Assembly: GCA_019914945.1 (NCBI GenBank)
Contig: CM034103.1
Coordinates: forward strand, 15,714,785 to 15,778,784
Direction of reading: 5' to 3'
Source: Typha latifolia
Taxonomy: Eukaryota; Streptophyta; Magnoliopsida; Poales; Typhaceae
DNA: 64,000 nt
Under the pieces are notes generated by a model, which searched no databases, was not told the origin of the DNA, and worked only from the letters and a program-made list of their open reading frames with translations. Within the stretch, counting starts at the first letter, position 1, and each line of letters opens with the position of its first letter. The position numbers were made by a program, and so were the translations under genes. Shown piece after piece: positions 47,157-59,916 of this stretch.

Positions 47157-49281
47157 TCCAATGTGGGATTAGTGGCATAGATTAGAGTTACAACTTTATG
47201 CTTGGATTTAGATCGATTCTTTAAACTCTGAGAAGGCAAGAGTGAGATTGGGATAGTAAATTAAGGTGAATTTATTCATTGCGACTGTTTACATTTGGAA
47301 TGTTTGTTGGTGACATTTACTCTTGGGAGCTACTGAGGATGGGATGAAATTTTGTGACGAGTTTTATACTTGTATTTCTACCAACTTATCAACTATGGCA
47401 CGGATATATTTTATTAGCTTCCCAATGTATATTGGATGGCATCTCTAAGTTCGAGCTTATATCCTCTTGCTTTGTTTTGTGATCTCTTTATTTGTTTTAC
47501 AGTTGTTTTAGGTCTAGATTTACTTTCCCATTTACGCCAATGGGTATCTCAGTACAACTTTTTCAATGGATATCGGCCTTTCCCTCTTCCCATAGCTTCA
47601 GATTACTTCCAACCAAGAACTTAGCTGGTTGGCCGGAGGAAAAAAAAAAAAAAAAAGACAGAGCAAGTACACCCAAATACCAACAAGTTTGAGAATGCAA
47701 TAGACACTGGTAGACATGCAAAACGTGGAGAAAGATGAGTTGCATTGCACGAGTATAAAGGCCACAAAAATGCTATCATCAAGAATGCAAAGTGAAGTAA
47801 AAGAAAGCGAAAGTTAAAGGCTAATGAGGGTACTCGGGGCCATCGTTGGGCCTGGGATTATAGACAACGCCCGCCCGGACAGGAGGGGAGCGACGTTGAT
47901 CCGATCGAATCCGTTCCGGCGTGGCTCAAAGATGCGTTGCTCGGCCCTACAGGAGATCAACCAGCTCGGCCTGTTACAAGTACCACCGTCCAGGGCTGAT
48001 GTCAGAAAAACCCCAGGGGCAGCTTCCGTAAGTGCCAGAGAAACACATGCAACGCCAAAAAGAAGTTTCAATTATTGAAGAGCAACAATAAGATGAAGAT
48101 GTCACTCTGTAGTTTTGGTGTTAGTTGGATGCTTTGGTTTAGTGGTATTAACAGTCCTTTTTGTGCAAAGAATAAGGCTGTGATTGCCGCTGGATTTTGG
48201 CAATTTGGAAGGAACGTAATAGTGTAACTTTGGTGGCCAATAGGTTTCTACCAGGCTCCTCATTCCTCCATATGGCGTTCGAATAGCTGGCAGTGTGATC
48301 CTGCTCCTATTAACGAGAATGTGCTGGTAACTCTTGGTTGGCTAACTTTGGCAGATTCGATGATTTTTGGTGTTTCCAGAGAGGTTCAAATTGTATTTCA
48401 ATGGACCCCCTTAGCATCTTGTTGAGGTAGTTATAGTTTGCCGCCCCCTTAATTGTCACTCTGTTTCTTTTTCTAAAAGAAATTATCTTTCTGTATCACT
48501 AGAAGTGGACATATATATTCCTTAAATTATCAAAGTGTATAACCAAATATATACCCTACCAATTATCTAATTGTGTAACCAAGACCTCTCCATTAGAAAT
48601 TCTGTAAGTAAATATATTAAAATTTTGACTAACTGATTAGACGGAAGAAAATTAAGGAATCTGTTTAAAGCTTAATATTTAGAGAAATCGCCCTAAATAT
48701 TATTAAAAGAAAAAGATAGAAGCATATGAAAAAAAAGGAGCATTTTTATCTATCTAATATTTGGTCAAATTTTGAAGATTATTTTTATCATAATTTTTAA
48801 TAAAATATTAATGGAAGAGATTAGTGATATATTTAAATAGTTAGAGGATGCATCTACTATTTTTTATTTCTTGAGGGAGTGAAAATAATATACAGTGACA
48901 ATTGAGGGGTCATGATATAATTAACCTTTTATTTTATTTTATTTTAGACTTCTGGGCTATCGCACAGCAACAGCATGGTGTAATTAGCTGGATACCCAGC
49001 TCTTTTAATAATAAAAAAAGACTATCTGGACACGGAAATATATGACAACTTAATATTGAATTCCTTCATTTGAATATATGTAGGTAAGCTTAGCAGCAGT
49101 AACTTACATCACAAGTTATAACACAAAAATTTCACGCCATGTAAAAACAATATCTTCCTTCTTGCACAACGTTCACAATTCCTAATGATGTACGGGCACC
49201 AAGAAACAATTCTTTTTCTACTATTCAGATGTTACCTGGTGTTGACTAAAAGTCACTGCACTTTGAAGTTTGAATTGAAGC
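47157..49281. other. Intergenic between the RLP and CESA genes, with LINE scrap
   Basis: The gap between the 3' ends of two convergent genes. An A-run lies at 47640-47656. A GC-rich island at 47820-48010 has open frames on both strands (see findings). A LINE scrap is listed at 48090-48480. The rest (48480-49250) is AT-rich, ending in the CESA 3' UTR. Confidence 0.55.
48090..48480 (+). mobile_element. Third LINE remnant (ORF2 C-terminal scrap)
   Basis: With one frameshift the translation reads KNKAVIAAGFWQF then WKERNSVTL, matching the A-x-x-W-x-x-W-x-E-R-N block near the end of plant LINE ORF2, as in the 18.1-kb fragment. It is heavily decayed; the boundaries are approximate. Confidence 0.5.
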
Positions 49282-52200
49282 TCAACAATCGATAGAAATG
49301 CAGCCTTGCGATACAGTACTATCTGAGCTGCTCAAGAATGGATCGATCTTCACCCAAAGAAGAGAAAAGACCGAGGCAAGTAGCACTGACCAGAGGACGA
49401 CGATGGTAGGAGTCCGGTTCTGCCTTCCCATGAGACCTTTGAGGAATGGATACAGATGAAGTATCACCCACATTGCAAAGAACACCTTCCCAAAAAGAGG
49501 CCCCCAAGATTCATAACCGCTGTTCAATGCATCGGAAAACCCAGCAACTACACCTACTAGATTGACAACGAGAAGAGTTGTTGGTGGAATCAAAACAGTG
49601 GTCCACTTGAAAATATAGAGTTCACCAAAATCCCCATCATCGGAAGCTTTTGCAGTTACAGTGAAGTTGGTGTCAAAGCCTGCCAACATCTTTAGAATTC
49701 CCTGGAAGACAGCAAAGAGATGTGCAGAGACGCCTCCGATCACCCAGAACTGCTCATTCCTCCACCAGTCCTCAATGCCCACGCCGCTCCACCGCAACTC
49801 AAGAACGCTCGTCAAGATGATGGAGAGGAAAAGCCCCAGGAACCAGACACTTGCAATGTTGGAAAGCTGAGAAGATGCAAGAATAGAAAAATAAAAAAAG
49901 TAATTGATAAAGTGATAGTCAACAAGAATTTGTATCACAAGAACATGAAGAATGAAGAAGGGTGAATTACCGTTGGAATGATAAATTTTCCAGTCAGCAG
50001 GCAAATAGCAGGTAAGGTACAGTAGGCAACGAGAGGGAGCGAAGTAAATGGATAAACAATTGTGTTTGTGTAAGCCAATCTCTGAAGCCACTTGAGACGC
50101 CCACCGCCAAAGCCATACCAAAGGGGACAATGTCGGCTAAAAAATATTTCAACAGAACCTAAAGCCCAGCGAAGAACTTGATGCAAACGATCAGAAAGGT
50201 TGATGGGTGCTGATCCTTTAAAAGCAGGCCTTGTTGGCATGCAGTATATTGATCTCCACCCACGACAGTGCATCTTAAATCCGGTCAATATGTCTTCAGT
50301 AACAGATCCATATATCCAGCCAACCTGAAAGAAACAGAAATAAGAATCATATGGCGGGATTTCCAGAAGAAACTGTTCGTTTAGGGTATATAATAGATAC
50401 AGCAAATTTCAGCAACTTAAAATGTGATAGATCTAATGAAAACATAATAAACAAGCAACTTAGAATTATCTCAGTTAAATACAAAAGGCATAAGAGTCCA
50501 CCTCTTTTCCCCAGTCTGTTTTCTCCTCGTATCCACAGCTAATTACATGAATTGCCTCTTTGATTAGGGTCGACGGGTTTGCAGACTCAGGGGCTCCTCC
50601 ATTTTCCATTAGAGTAGATTCAATAAATACTGAGGACAACCCAAAAGTCTTCTCAAAACTCATCTGCGAGATCAGTAAAGACCTCCCATATTCATCATAA
50701 TCTGCAGACATAACCAATCGTCAGTGACACTTGGGCAACACACGATCAAAAGCTCAGTCATGTTAAGCATGCTTACTATCAATTTCTCGTAAATTATATA
50801 TGGCAGCATTCAGATCTTCACGTCTCGAGTCACGGCACAGTTCAGTCTCATCTTTTGGAACTTTCTTGGAACGACAGCAGCAACAACAACCGCAGCACAG
50901 TGAACAAAATGAAGACTTCGGAAGGGTTGGCAAAGATGGTGGTCCATATCCATAAAGTGCTTGTCTATTAAAAACACAACCAGTTCCCACATAAACAGGC
51001 CCTTGGATGCCGTCAAGCCCTTTCATGTTCACCTGCATACCATTAAGTGTAAGCTCAAAAGTAAAGGAAGATTAATAAGCTTGAAAGTCAGAGGACACTG
51101 TTTTCATGCTTACGTCAAAGAAGACAGTGTTTCTATTAGCATATCGGTCACTGCGATCTATACCATCAAACCTCTGAGGAAACTGAACATAACAGACGTC
51201 TCTACCAACTTCTGGATCCATCATGAAACACATTGCTTCACGAACTGCTTTACTATTGTTGATGTAGTGATCACAATCAAGATTAAGAAGATATGGAGCA
51301 TTTGTAAGAATTGCAGATACTCTAACCTGCAAGATTAAATAAGTTGGACATTATAATAATGTAAATAATACTCACCAGAAGTGAATAATCAATAATTTCC
51401 CATGGAATGATTATTATGTTTACCAGTGCATTCATGGCTCCTGCCTTCTTATGGTGCTGATACCCAGGTCTTTTTTCCCTTGAAACATAGACTAGCCGTG
51501 GAAGTTCATTTCCTTCTATGTCGTGAGCACCAGTATTACCAAGAAAGACCTGCAAAGAGTAAGTTCACAATCGAATCCTGTATATATAAGACTCTCTTGA
51601 ATCTTGATGCACCTTACCCATTAACAAACAGTAATATTGCACATTTATACCCAGTAAGCTGTCTTACAAATAAGAAGATTTCAATGTGACAACACTGCTA
51701 GAATAACTATTCCAAAATTTTAAACCTATAAGTTTATTTTGAAAACAAACCGACATGTAGAACTTGAATCTTTAGTTCTTGAAGCAGTTGGTTAAGATCT
51801 AGATATCAATTTAAATAGTTCTAAGAACTAGCAGCACATTGAATAGATTTTGAGTTGTCTACACTGCTCCAGCAGGCCAATGAATATGAAGATCAAAATG
51901 TTACAGTTTGTGAATACTACCAAATAAAGAACAAATGACAGTGTACAAAGACGCAAACAACTCTTGCCTGTTCAAAGGCTTACCATGAACACTAAGATAG
52001 CAACCATAAACCCATGTCCTAGAACTCGAGAAAATGCAATATGAGAAATTCAGAAATGATGGATCCGGAAAAAAGCAAGTAACAAACCTGAATCATGCCA
52101 GGGTGGTCACGGGAATTATTCCCTGGCCATGGAGTTCCATCTTGCATAATCCAGCCCTCCTCTGGTGTCTTTTGAGCCTTGGCAACTAATGCATTTATCC

Positions 52201-55200
52201 TGACTTTATACTCTTCATAGTCTCTCTGCAAAAATATGCAACTGTAAGGGGATTGTGCATCTACCATTGTTCAACTCCGGGAACACATAAAGCAATTTAA
52301 ATATAAGAAAATTTGCAATAGCTAAAAATGCTAATTCAAGAATCCTGAAACAAAGCCTTCACTTGCACAAACATTCACACCTTCATAGATCTGCGCTCCT
52401 TGACAAAAGATGGTTGTACTTTGTCCTTCAAGTAGTCAATCTTCTGTGAAAAGTAAAACTCCGGAGCTCTTGGTTCAATTGAATACTTCTTACAAAATGG
52501 GACCCACTTCCTAGCAAACTCGGCAGTTTCCGCGAGAGATTCAAAGGAAAGCATAGCAGAACCATCATCAGATACATAGCAAGAAACCTTGTCAACGGGA
52601 TAATCCACAGCAAGAATTGAGAGCACAGTGTTAGCAGTAATCAGCGGTGGTTCTTTTAGTGGATCCACTGTACTAACAAAGAAGTCCACAGCAGCAAGCT
52701 GACAATCTTCACGCCCTTTCTCATATCTGGAAAGCAGAGAACCATCGTTGTGTAATTTATGTAGAGCAAACAACAAAGTAAATAATTAAGTGAGCCACTA
52801 TACTTCCAGCAGCTTCAAATGGGTACCTTGCGGATAGTCTGTCAATATATGTCTCCCTATTAATAGGTGACCATTTAGGAAATTGATCCAACACCCATGA
52901 CACTGCAAACCAGATCTCACATATGACTGATGTCAGCCATAGACCATAAGCACTATCAACAGGAGTTGTAACTCTATAATGAAAGAATAGCCCAAGAATT
53001 ATCAATCTCATTATGATCACAGCCCTATAAGGTGTGAGCTTATTAGGTGAGATAGGAATGATCTCCGAAAGTGGTTGCCAAACTTCTGAAGACCTGCATA
53101 GAATGTCATACAGAGGTACAGTTAATTCTGTGGAAACAGACTAGGTTTAAACATAAGATATCAAAAAATCAGTATGACACGACAACAGAGAAATACAGCT
53201 TTAAAAGATGGAAGAAAGACATAGACAGTTAGACATAAATGAGTGTCAACAAGGAGACTAATTCTTCAAGCACCAATTTCTTTCTTTTTTTTATAATAAG
53301 ATGACAAGAGACCAGTAAACTAATAACCTCTAACTTAATCACTGATCAGGATATTGAAAATCTGAAACTTTGCCAACTAGTCCGTACAAAATCCAGCTCC
53401 TTTACTAAACAGAGGGAAAAATTCGTTTCTCATGGTTAAAGGATATCAATAATCTATCATCAAATGCCCTAGTACATGTTTTGTATATTGAAGTATATTG
53501 GCCTCTTCTAATGGGTTCACACCCACTTTTCATTCACTTCAAAATTTAAGATAGTCAGGTACTGAAGTAGTAGTGCTAGAAATAAATGAAGTCAAGATCT
53601 CAATATACTCTAAAGTTACACAAAGATATTTAAATTGGCAGTCCTTAAATAAAATGATTTTATACCTTTCATATTAAGTAAGACATCATGCCTGATTAAA
53701 AAAAGAGCTTGAAAATGAGATAGAAAACACAAATATAGCCCATGTGATTATCGAAGGTCAAGCAATATTGGACAATAGATGTATCCGAAAAAAACTTCAG
53801 CAAGGACATAATTCAAAATATTGTCAATTCCTTTGAAATCATTATGTCCTTACTCTTTGTCTTCCATCTTCTGTTCCACTGGAATCTGGGCTTTCTCGGA
53901 CTTCTTTGCAGCTTTCTTGGCATTCTTCTTCTCCTTCCAACTCTCAACTCTGTTCTTCCATATGGGGTTCCCAGATTCACTTTGTAACTCTTTAAGCAAA
54001 AAGAACATAAAGCTACGGTCAAATTCAAGAATTCATATTTCAAAGCATGAAGTATATTATAAAAAAGAACCCTACCACTATCAACTGCAGAGAAGCTGCT
54101 ATAGTTTCTAGCATGACCACCATTGTCCTGCGCATGTTAAAAATAACAGCGATAATTCAATTAATTCTTGAGAGATTCAAGAATGAGTGAATGACTATTC
54201 TAGTAACTTATCAATGCCAAAAAGTGTAGAGTGCTTGTCCATAATACAAAATAAGACAAAACTTATCAGACAGTAATAAGATATGTCACCTGGTGATCAT
54301 CAAGATGGGTTTCCATTTGCAATTCTGTGACTGCATTATTGTAAGAATTACTTGCCATTTCTGCAGATAATGTCTACCGTCATTAAAAGTATAAGGCAAA
54401 ATGCTGAAATTTCTATGAGCAATACTAAACCATTGGTAGTTTTACAGGAATTATCTTTTTGCAATCATGCAAAATGCTGAAATTCGTAAGAACAATACTA
54501 AACCATTGGTAGTTACGGGGATTATTTACATGGAATTGTGAAAGGCCATTTACAGTATCAAATGCTTGGCTTTCTCCACATCTTACAAGGTCAACACATT
54601 AACTGAATGCTAACACCTTTTTCATGCATACAGAGCCTTCCATTTTGTAATTAAGAGAATCATCTGATCATAATAACCTCATGTTGCCGACTTATGACAC
54701 TTAAGTTATGACTGATTTTAAAACATCCTAGATGTGATGAATGAGATCTAGCACATGATATTATGACAAAATAGATGAAGGCCAACAAAGGTTCTTCAAA
54801 AGGTGCACATATTAAATTATCAATCACGAGTCACGACATAACTGAACGTGCATAAATAGCATTTCCAGTTATTGCTGACTATAATTGCTCAGTTGTGTAC
54901 CAAACATATCGAAGAGTGCAGATTGTTAATGCTATCCGAGTAAATGAGAACAAAACAATGCCCTAGAAGAGCAATCAGTTTGATGACTTAGGTTAGTTAC
55001 AAACAGTAGTCGTATTATTCTATCAGAAAATAAATTGACAGAAAAATCCATGAACAACTAAACTAGATTCTTGGCATCATCGATCTGGTATCTACAAATA
55101 TATTTTCCGGAAAAGGCCTTAAAATAAGCAAAAGGAACGTATATATCAGATATGATGCCAAGATCGAGATTGAGAAAGAGATCAGACCAGAGGCTTGCAG

Positions 55201-55380
55201 ATAAGGCTCCCCACACCCTAAACAGCTTCCACGGCCCTCCTTAATCTCCTCATCGAGGCACGTCCTACAAATAGGGTAGTTGCAGCCATGGCAAGCGACG
55301 AAGACATCACCGCTCGAGGGAGAGGAGAACCCCACGGGCTCACCGCAGCTATTGCAGAGAGGTACACCGGACTCCATCAT
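49282..55380 (-). CDS. CESA8: Cellulose synthase catalytic subunit, CESA8 class (secondary wall)
   Basis: Thirteen exons on the minus strand: 55380-55188, 54360-54290, 54127-54076, 53989-53854, 53093-52827, 52726-52381, 52225-52088, 51549-51424, 51326-51114, 51032-50777, 50701-50502, 50324-49971, 49866-49282; 978 residues. An N-terminal zinc finger has eight Cys (9, 12, 30, 33, 38, 41, 53, 56). Two membrane helices lie at about 175-193 and 201-221. The GT-A catalytic core carries DDG (293-295), DCD (460-462), TED (675-677) and QVLRW (715-719). A class-specific segment is rich in Cys ([15 protein letters not shown]), a likely S-acylation site. Further helices fill 775-960, and the end SQGCISIDC is typical. 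It polymerises UDP-glucose into cellulose at the plasma membrane. The start MMESG and the short N-terminus point to the CESA8/OsCESA4 class. The exon 1 donor (GTCTGA) is weak. Confidence 0.93.
54396..54541. repeat. 73-bp tandem duplication in CESA intron 1
   Basis: GCAAAATGCTGAAATT begins at 54396 and again at 54469. Both copies contain CAATACTAAACCATTGGTAG and are moderately diverged. Confidence 0.85.
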
Positions 55381-57988
55381 CCTTCCTCTCTCCAAAAACC
55401 TAGATGACTCCTCCTCCGCCACCGATCCCTATTCCTCTTGATCGTAAGCATCTCGGGGTTAGGGTTCTTTGTAGTGTGAGAAGGGAGAGAGGGTTGAGCG
55501 GTCGAAATCGACGGGTGGATGGAAAGAATGGAAGCAAAGGCTGCTGTCTTCGAGTTGGTTGGTCGATTCGCCATGGTCATCATCAGAGGATTTGAGATTG
55601 GGAAAAAAAGTTTCGTGGCAGCGAGCTTGCGGAGTTTGGAAGGGAAACAGAGTGGACGGTTGCTTTGGTCTTTGGGTGGTTGTTGAGTCGGATGCGTTCC
55701 TTTTCCTGCTAAAGAAATACTCAACTAACACAAACTTTTGGCGGGAATAATACTGAGGAACACGTACGTAGAGTTTTAAATTATTCTAAGTACGCATACC
55801 AAATAATGTACCAAGTAGGTGATTTACAAACTTATTTATCCTATTATTGAGTTTTGCTCAATGTAAATGCTATATCAGATAATTTATATACGTGTAAAAA
55901 TATTACTACGTTAGCGATTTTATCCGATACAGTTGTCTTCTCTGTGATGTACAGACCTATAACAATTCTTGAGCTGTCGACTAATCTAAGTTTGGGGAGG
56001 AATTACTTGAGAATTTTGTTGATTTATTACCCATTTGTGCATTATGTATAAGTAAGGAATAATCACTTCAAGAATTTATTCATCAGTCTCTATATAATCA
56101 CTTCAAATACAAATAAAAGTTAAGGGAGAAAATCAAGAATACACACAAGCAAAGTTATTGGCATTTTCCTGTACCGCCTGAATGATATCAAACTTCTTCA
56201 CTCTCAAGTTTGGTAAGAAAGTACAGCTGTGGCCTTGCACGATTTTCACATTGCTGGGCATTCTATAAACGATGCCAAATAAATGAAAATATTCTAACTG
56301 AGGTTGCAATACTTAAGGATTGAAATGCCATACATTTTTCTTCTTCTCTGTGTACATACAGTAGCCTCTCCAGATTATTACAATATCGAGCATGTTAACA
56401 TCCAATGCAAAGTAGTATCAAGCATATCGACATCCAATATTGTAGCAAAGATCATTTCTTCTTTCTGCAATGTAATTCTTCAAGTATCTTTCAAATTAAA
56501 CAGAAACAGTGGCAGAAAAAAGAAATCATTACAGAGGATTGTAATTAAAATAATGCATCAGCGCCTTTTCTCAAAAAGTACTTCCATGCCAGAAAGAAGA
56601 ACAAACAAACAACTTTGCATGGTATGAGCAATCTCCTTTTAATCCTCCCCATAACAACAGCTGTACATCTTGCAATACCAACCACTGTTAAGCTGGTCCC
56701 GATTGCACCTTACCTCTATTACTTCAATCAAGCATTGTCTTACCTGTATCCATTGATCTATTTATCTGGCAATAAGACTGATGCAATTCTTACGTCAGAT
56801 TTAGCTAGTAAACCAAAAAGTTGCTGGATATACTTCACCTGAATCAAGATAATGAACTTTTACAATCTTTGGAGCTTGTCTTTTATTAATCTCTGTCTTT
56901 TCTAATACATGTTGCAAAGTTGTCAACATTAACATCTGAAGAAAAGCTTGAGACAAAAGAACAATGTTCATTGTCTATCTCTAAGGTCATGGACTATATA
57001 TGTTAGGTAACAACTTAAAGGGCTTGATACTCGCAGCTCTTATGGAATTGATTGGTATTACAATAAACTGGAGTGCAGGTGCTTGATATAAACATTGTGC
57101 AACACAATACTAAACTACAGATTCCATGACAATTCAATAATACAACTTTCTATATTCACGAGCAACTTGTTTCAACTTACAAGTGAAATGATTTTATCAT
57201 TAGCTTACTATTTATGATGACAGTAGTTCAATTATTGCTTATTGAAATACCAATGATTTTGATTTTCCCACAATTCCATGGATGTGTGAACTATTGTTGT
57301 CATCATGAGTTTTATGATCATTAGTTATAATCTCAAAATTCCATACATAAATGTCCAAGAATTCCACATAATTGAGGTACAATTAGAGAGTAGAGAAAAA
57401 CAGTGAGTAAACAATAGTTGACGTCAAAACATTTAACAAGGAGTAGAAAGGAGAAAGTTATTCGTGAGACAGAAAATATAAATAAAGCCTATGAAAACTG
57501 CATTGGGTGTCATGTTTGATATTATATTCTTCATAAAAAAAGTAATTGAATATACCTGTTGCACAAAACAGATGACATGCTACTTTGGGAATTACCAAAG
57601 AAATAAATTCTACCTTGAGATTACATAATGGAGCATATAGTTCATAGACAGAAAGAAGAAGAATACTACAGGATGACGATTCACAACAAATTCTTGCTAG
57701 CACAGCTATTACATTCAAACTACAGAAGCAACTGTCTTTATCTAAATGAAGCATAACATTAACCACTAGGAGTTACATAGTAATACTTAGATACCTAACC
57801 AAAGTTCCTTGCTTCACATAAAAGAAAAGGATATGCCATTTACTCCTTCCAAAGTTCTTAGTAGTCAGACAGCGTTCCATCGTGCTGCATCACTCAACTA
57901 AACATTGTCAGTCCCTTCCTAGTTTTTACCCAGCTCGAGGCCCAGAGTCGCAAAATGAATAAGGAACCAAGGTATTAGAACGCAGCAT
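55381..57988. other. Intergenic; CESA8 promoter and LysM 3' region
   Basis: 55381-55740 is the GC-richer leader and proximal promoter of the minus-strand CESA8 gene; frames open there on both strands are not convincing genes. 55750-57980 is AT-rich. The frame at 56304-56627 has no recognisable features. The last few hundred bases are the 3' UTR of the LysM gene. Confidence 0.5.
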
Positions 57989-58533
57989 TTAAGGGATAAC
58001 CAGCTTCTTCCCAGAATATATAGTGTCTCCGCTCATCTCATTTGCTTCCTTGATGGCATCGACAGACACCTAAACAGCCATCATCATTGGGGCATTTCAT
58101 CAAACACAGGTCGGCAACCACATAACCACAGGAAACCAACAACAAAGCAAACAAAAGACCCTACCCCATATCTCGTAGCGAGGCCCCAAAGCGTATCACC
58201 CTTGGCAATCTCCACAATCCGATTGGAAGACGACCCACTTCCCAATCGCTCCTCAAACTTAAGATTCTGAGCAGGATACTGCAAGAGGAGTGAAAAATTG
58301 GCGAGGTAAAAAAAGATATAGAAGCAAAAGTGGCTTCTTTCAGGCATTACCTCATAAAGGTCGTGTGGAGGCGGAGGTCGGCGAGCCTGGACGCGTTTGG
58401 GGATGAGACCTTTGACGACGCTAATTGCGATGCCAGAGAAGACAAAGAATCCCACGGCCTTCGCGATGGTCGCGTCGTTGGATTTTCCTTCACCGCGATC
58501 CCCACCGCCGCGGATGGAGGAGGAGGAGGACAT
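57989..58533 (-). CDS. Small membrane-anchored LysM-domain protein
   Basis: Three exons on the minus strand, 58533-58351, 58278-58165 and 58069-57989, give 125 residues. A Ser/Gly-rich N-terminus precedes one hydrophobic helix (about 23-41) and a basic/Pro-rich stretch (KRVQARRPPPPHDLYE). A single C-terminal LysM domain (about 82-125) shows VEIAKGDTLWGLATRYGVSV and ends SGKKLVIP. There is no cleavable signal peptide, so this is not a typical chitin-receptor LysM protein. Similar small plant LysM proteins exist without known function. The longer upstream frame was rejected because the ATG at 58533 starts the family-like sequence. Its promoter faces that of the J-domain gene across 1.4 kb. Confidence 0.82.
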
Positions 58534-58859
58534 CTCCGAAAGTGTCTTGCAGAGGGAGGGGGACTCGCTTGTTGTTTTGTTTTGAGTACAGAGCCAAAAG
58601 TACGAATGAAGTTTTAGTTGGGCTTCACCCAAACGATCCGCCCAATTGGGCATTTTGTGGATCCAATCCATGGGCCAAATCAAATCCTTGGTGAATCTAG
58701 TCTTAATTCAAATTTGTAGCTTAAGCAGGTTCGGCAGTGCTGTTAGAACAGCTCGGTAATGCAACGGTTTGGGACAGGTCTGGACGGTGTTTGATTCGGA
58801 GCAATTATTCGGTGATGCATATAATTTGAAGCCTAGACTAAACAACTAAAAGCTCGGTG

Positions 58860-59160
58860 GAGTCTAAGTGTCTTTGTATTTAATGAGTGTTTGTCTTTTG
58901 TCTAGCTTATATCTAGTCTTTAGACTTATAAATGGTTAGAAAAAAAAAAAAATTGGGTCGGATACTTAGATGGGTTTGAGATCATATCGAATTAACTCGG
59001 ATCCACCTTGGAGTCTAAGCGTCTTTGTATTTAATGAGTGTTTGTCTTTTGTCTAGCTTATATCTAGTTTTAGACTTATAAATTGTTAGAAGAAAAAAAA
59101 AAATTGGGTCGGATACTTAGATGGGTTTGAGATCATATCGAATTAACTCGGATCCACCTG
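58860..59160. repeat. 151-bp tandem duplication
   Basis: GAGTCTAAG begins at 58860 and 59011. The copies share GTCTTTGTATTTAATGAGTG, an A-run and CGAATTAACTCGGATCCACC and are nearly identical, so the duplication is recent. Confidence 0.93.
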
Positions 59161-59789
59161 AGCTATGAGCTAAGAGTTTGGCCCAGTAGGACTGTTTGGC
59201 ATTTAATCCTTGTAAGATACAAACTTAAATATAGACCACAAGTTTGCTCGACGGGAATCCTGACCCGGGGCCTAGGAAAAGTGGTGACCCGGAGAACGCC
59301 ACGTAACCATATGGAAGCTTTTTAATTACCCATCTCCTTGCAAATAATCCACTAATATCGTGTTACCCCATCCCTCTTCTGTCCAATCAAATATTATGCA
59401 CGAAGATCTGTCAGGAAAAAGAAAAAAAGTATCATGCTTGAATGTACTTCCTCAACGATTAAGGAGTAGATGGAAAGACCGAATCCAATCTCAGGTGATT
59501 ATTATGTAATAAAAAATATATTTGATGATGGTTTTAGTTTAATGGCTCACTTGATGACTTGATGGTACGGTGATTTAGATGAGATGGTAACTTTTGAGCG
59601 ATATTTTAGTTTAGAATAATAACTTTGGAATACATGCTCCAGCGACGGTGGAGACACCGCCCTACGAATTTGCAGAAGGGATACTAATTTAGTTGAAGAA
59701 TATAAAGCGTACAAAGGTCTCTTAACCTCACCGGAGTTTACCGCAGCAAAGCCTCTTTAAAAATCACGCTGTGCGGCTCCAAGAAGAAG

Positions 59790-59797
59790 TATAAATA
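59790..59797 (+). promoter_or_regulatory. TATA box of the J-domain/ferredoxin gene
   Basis: TATAAATA, 120 bp before the ATG at 59917. Confidence 0.55.
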
Positions 59798-59916
59798 CAG
59801 AAGGAAGAAGAATCACACCAGAGGAGTGGCGGAGGAGAACTCGTCAAGAGGAGAGAGAAGGCTACAAAAGCAATCTTTCCTCGGAGTCGAGATCGGTCTC
59901 CGTCTAATCCTCCTCG

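Larger units (their letters stand above)
58534..59916. promoter_or_regulatory. Divergent intergenic region between LysM and J-domain genes
   Basis: The start codons are 1.4 kb apart. 58860-59160 is a tandem duplication (listed). A TATA box for the plus gene lies at 59790. There is no coding region apart from short frames. Confidence 0.5.
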
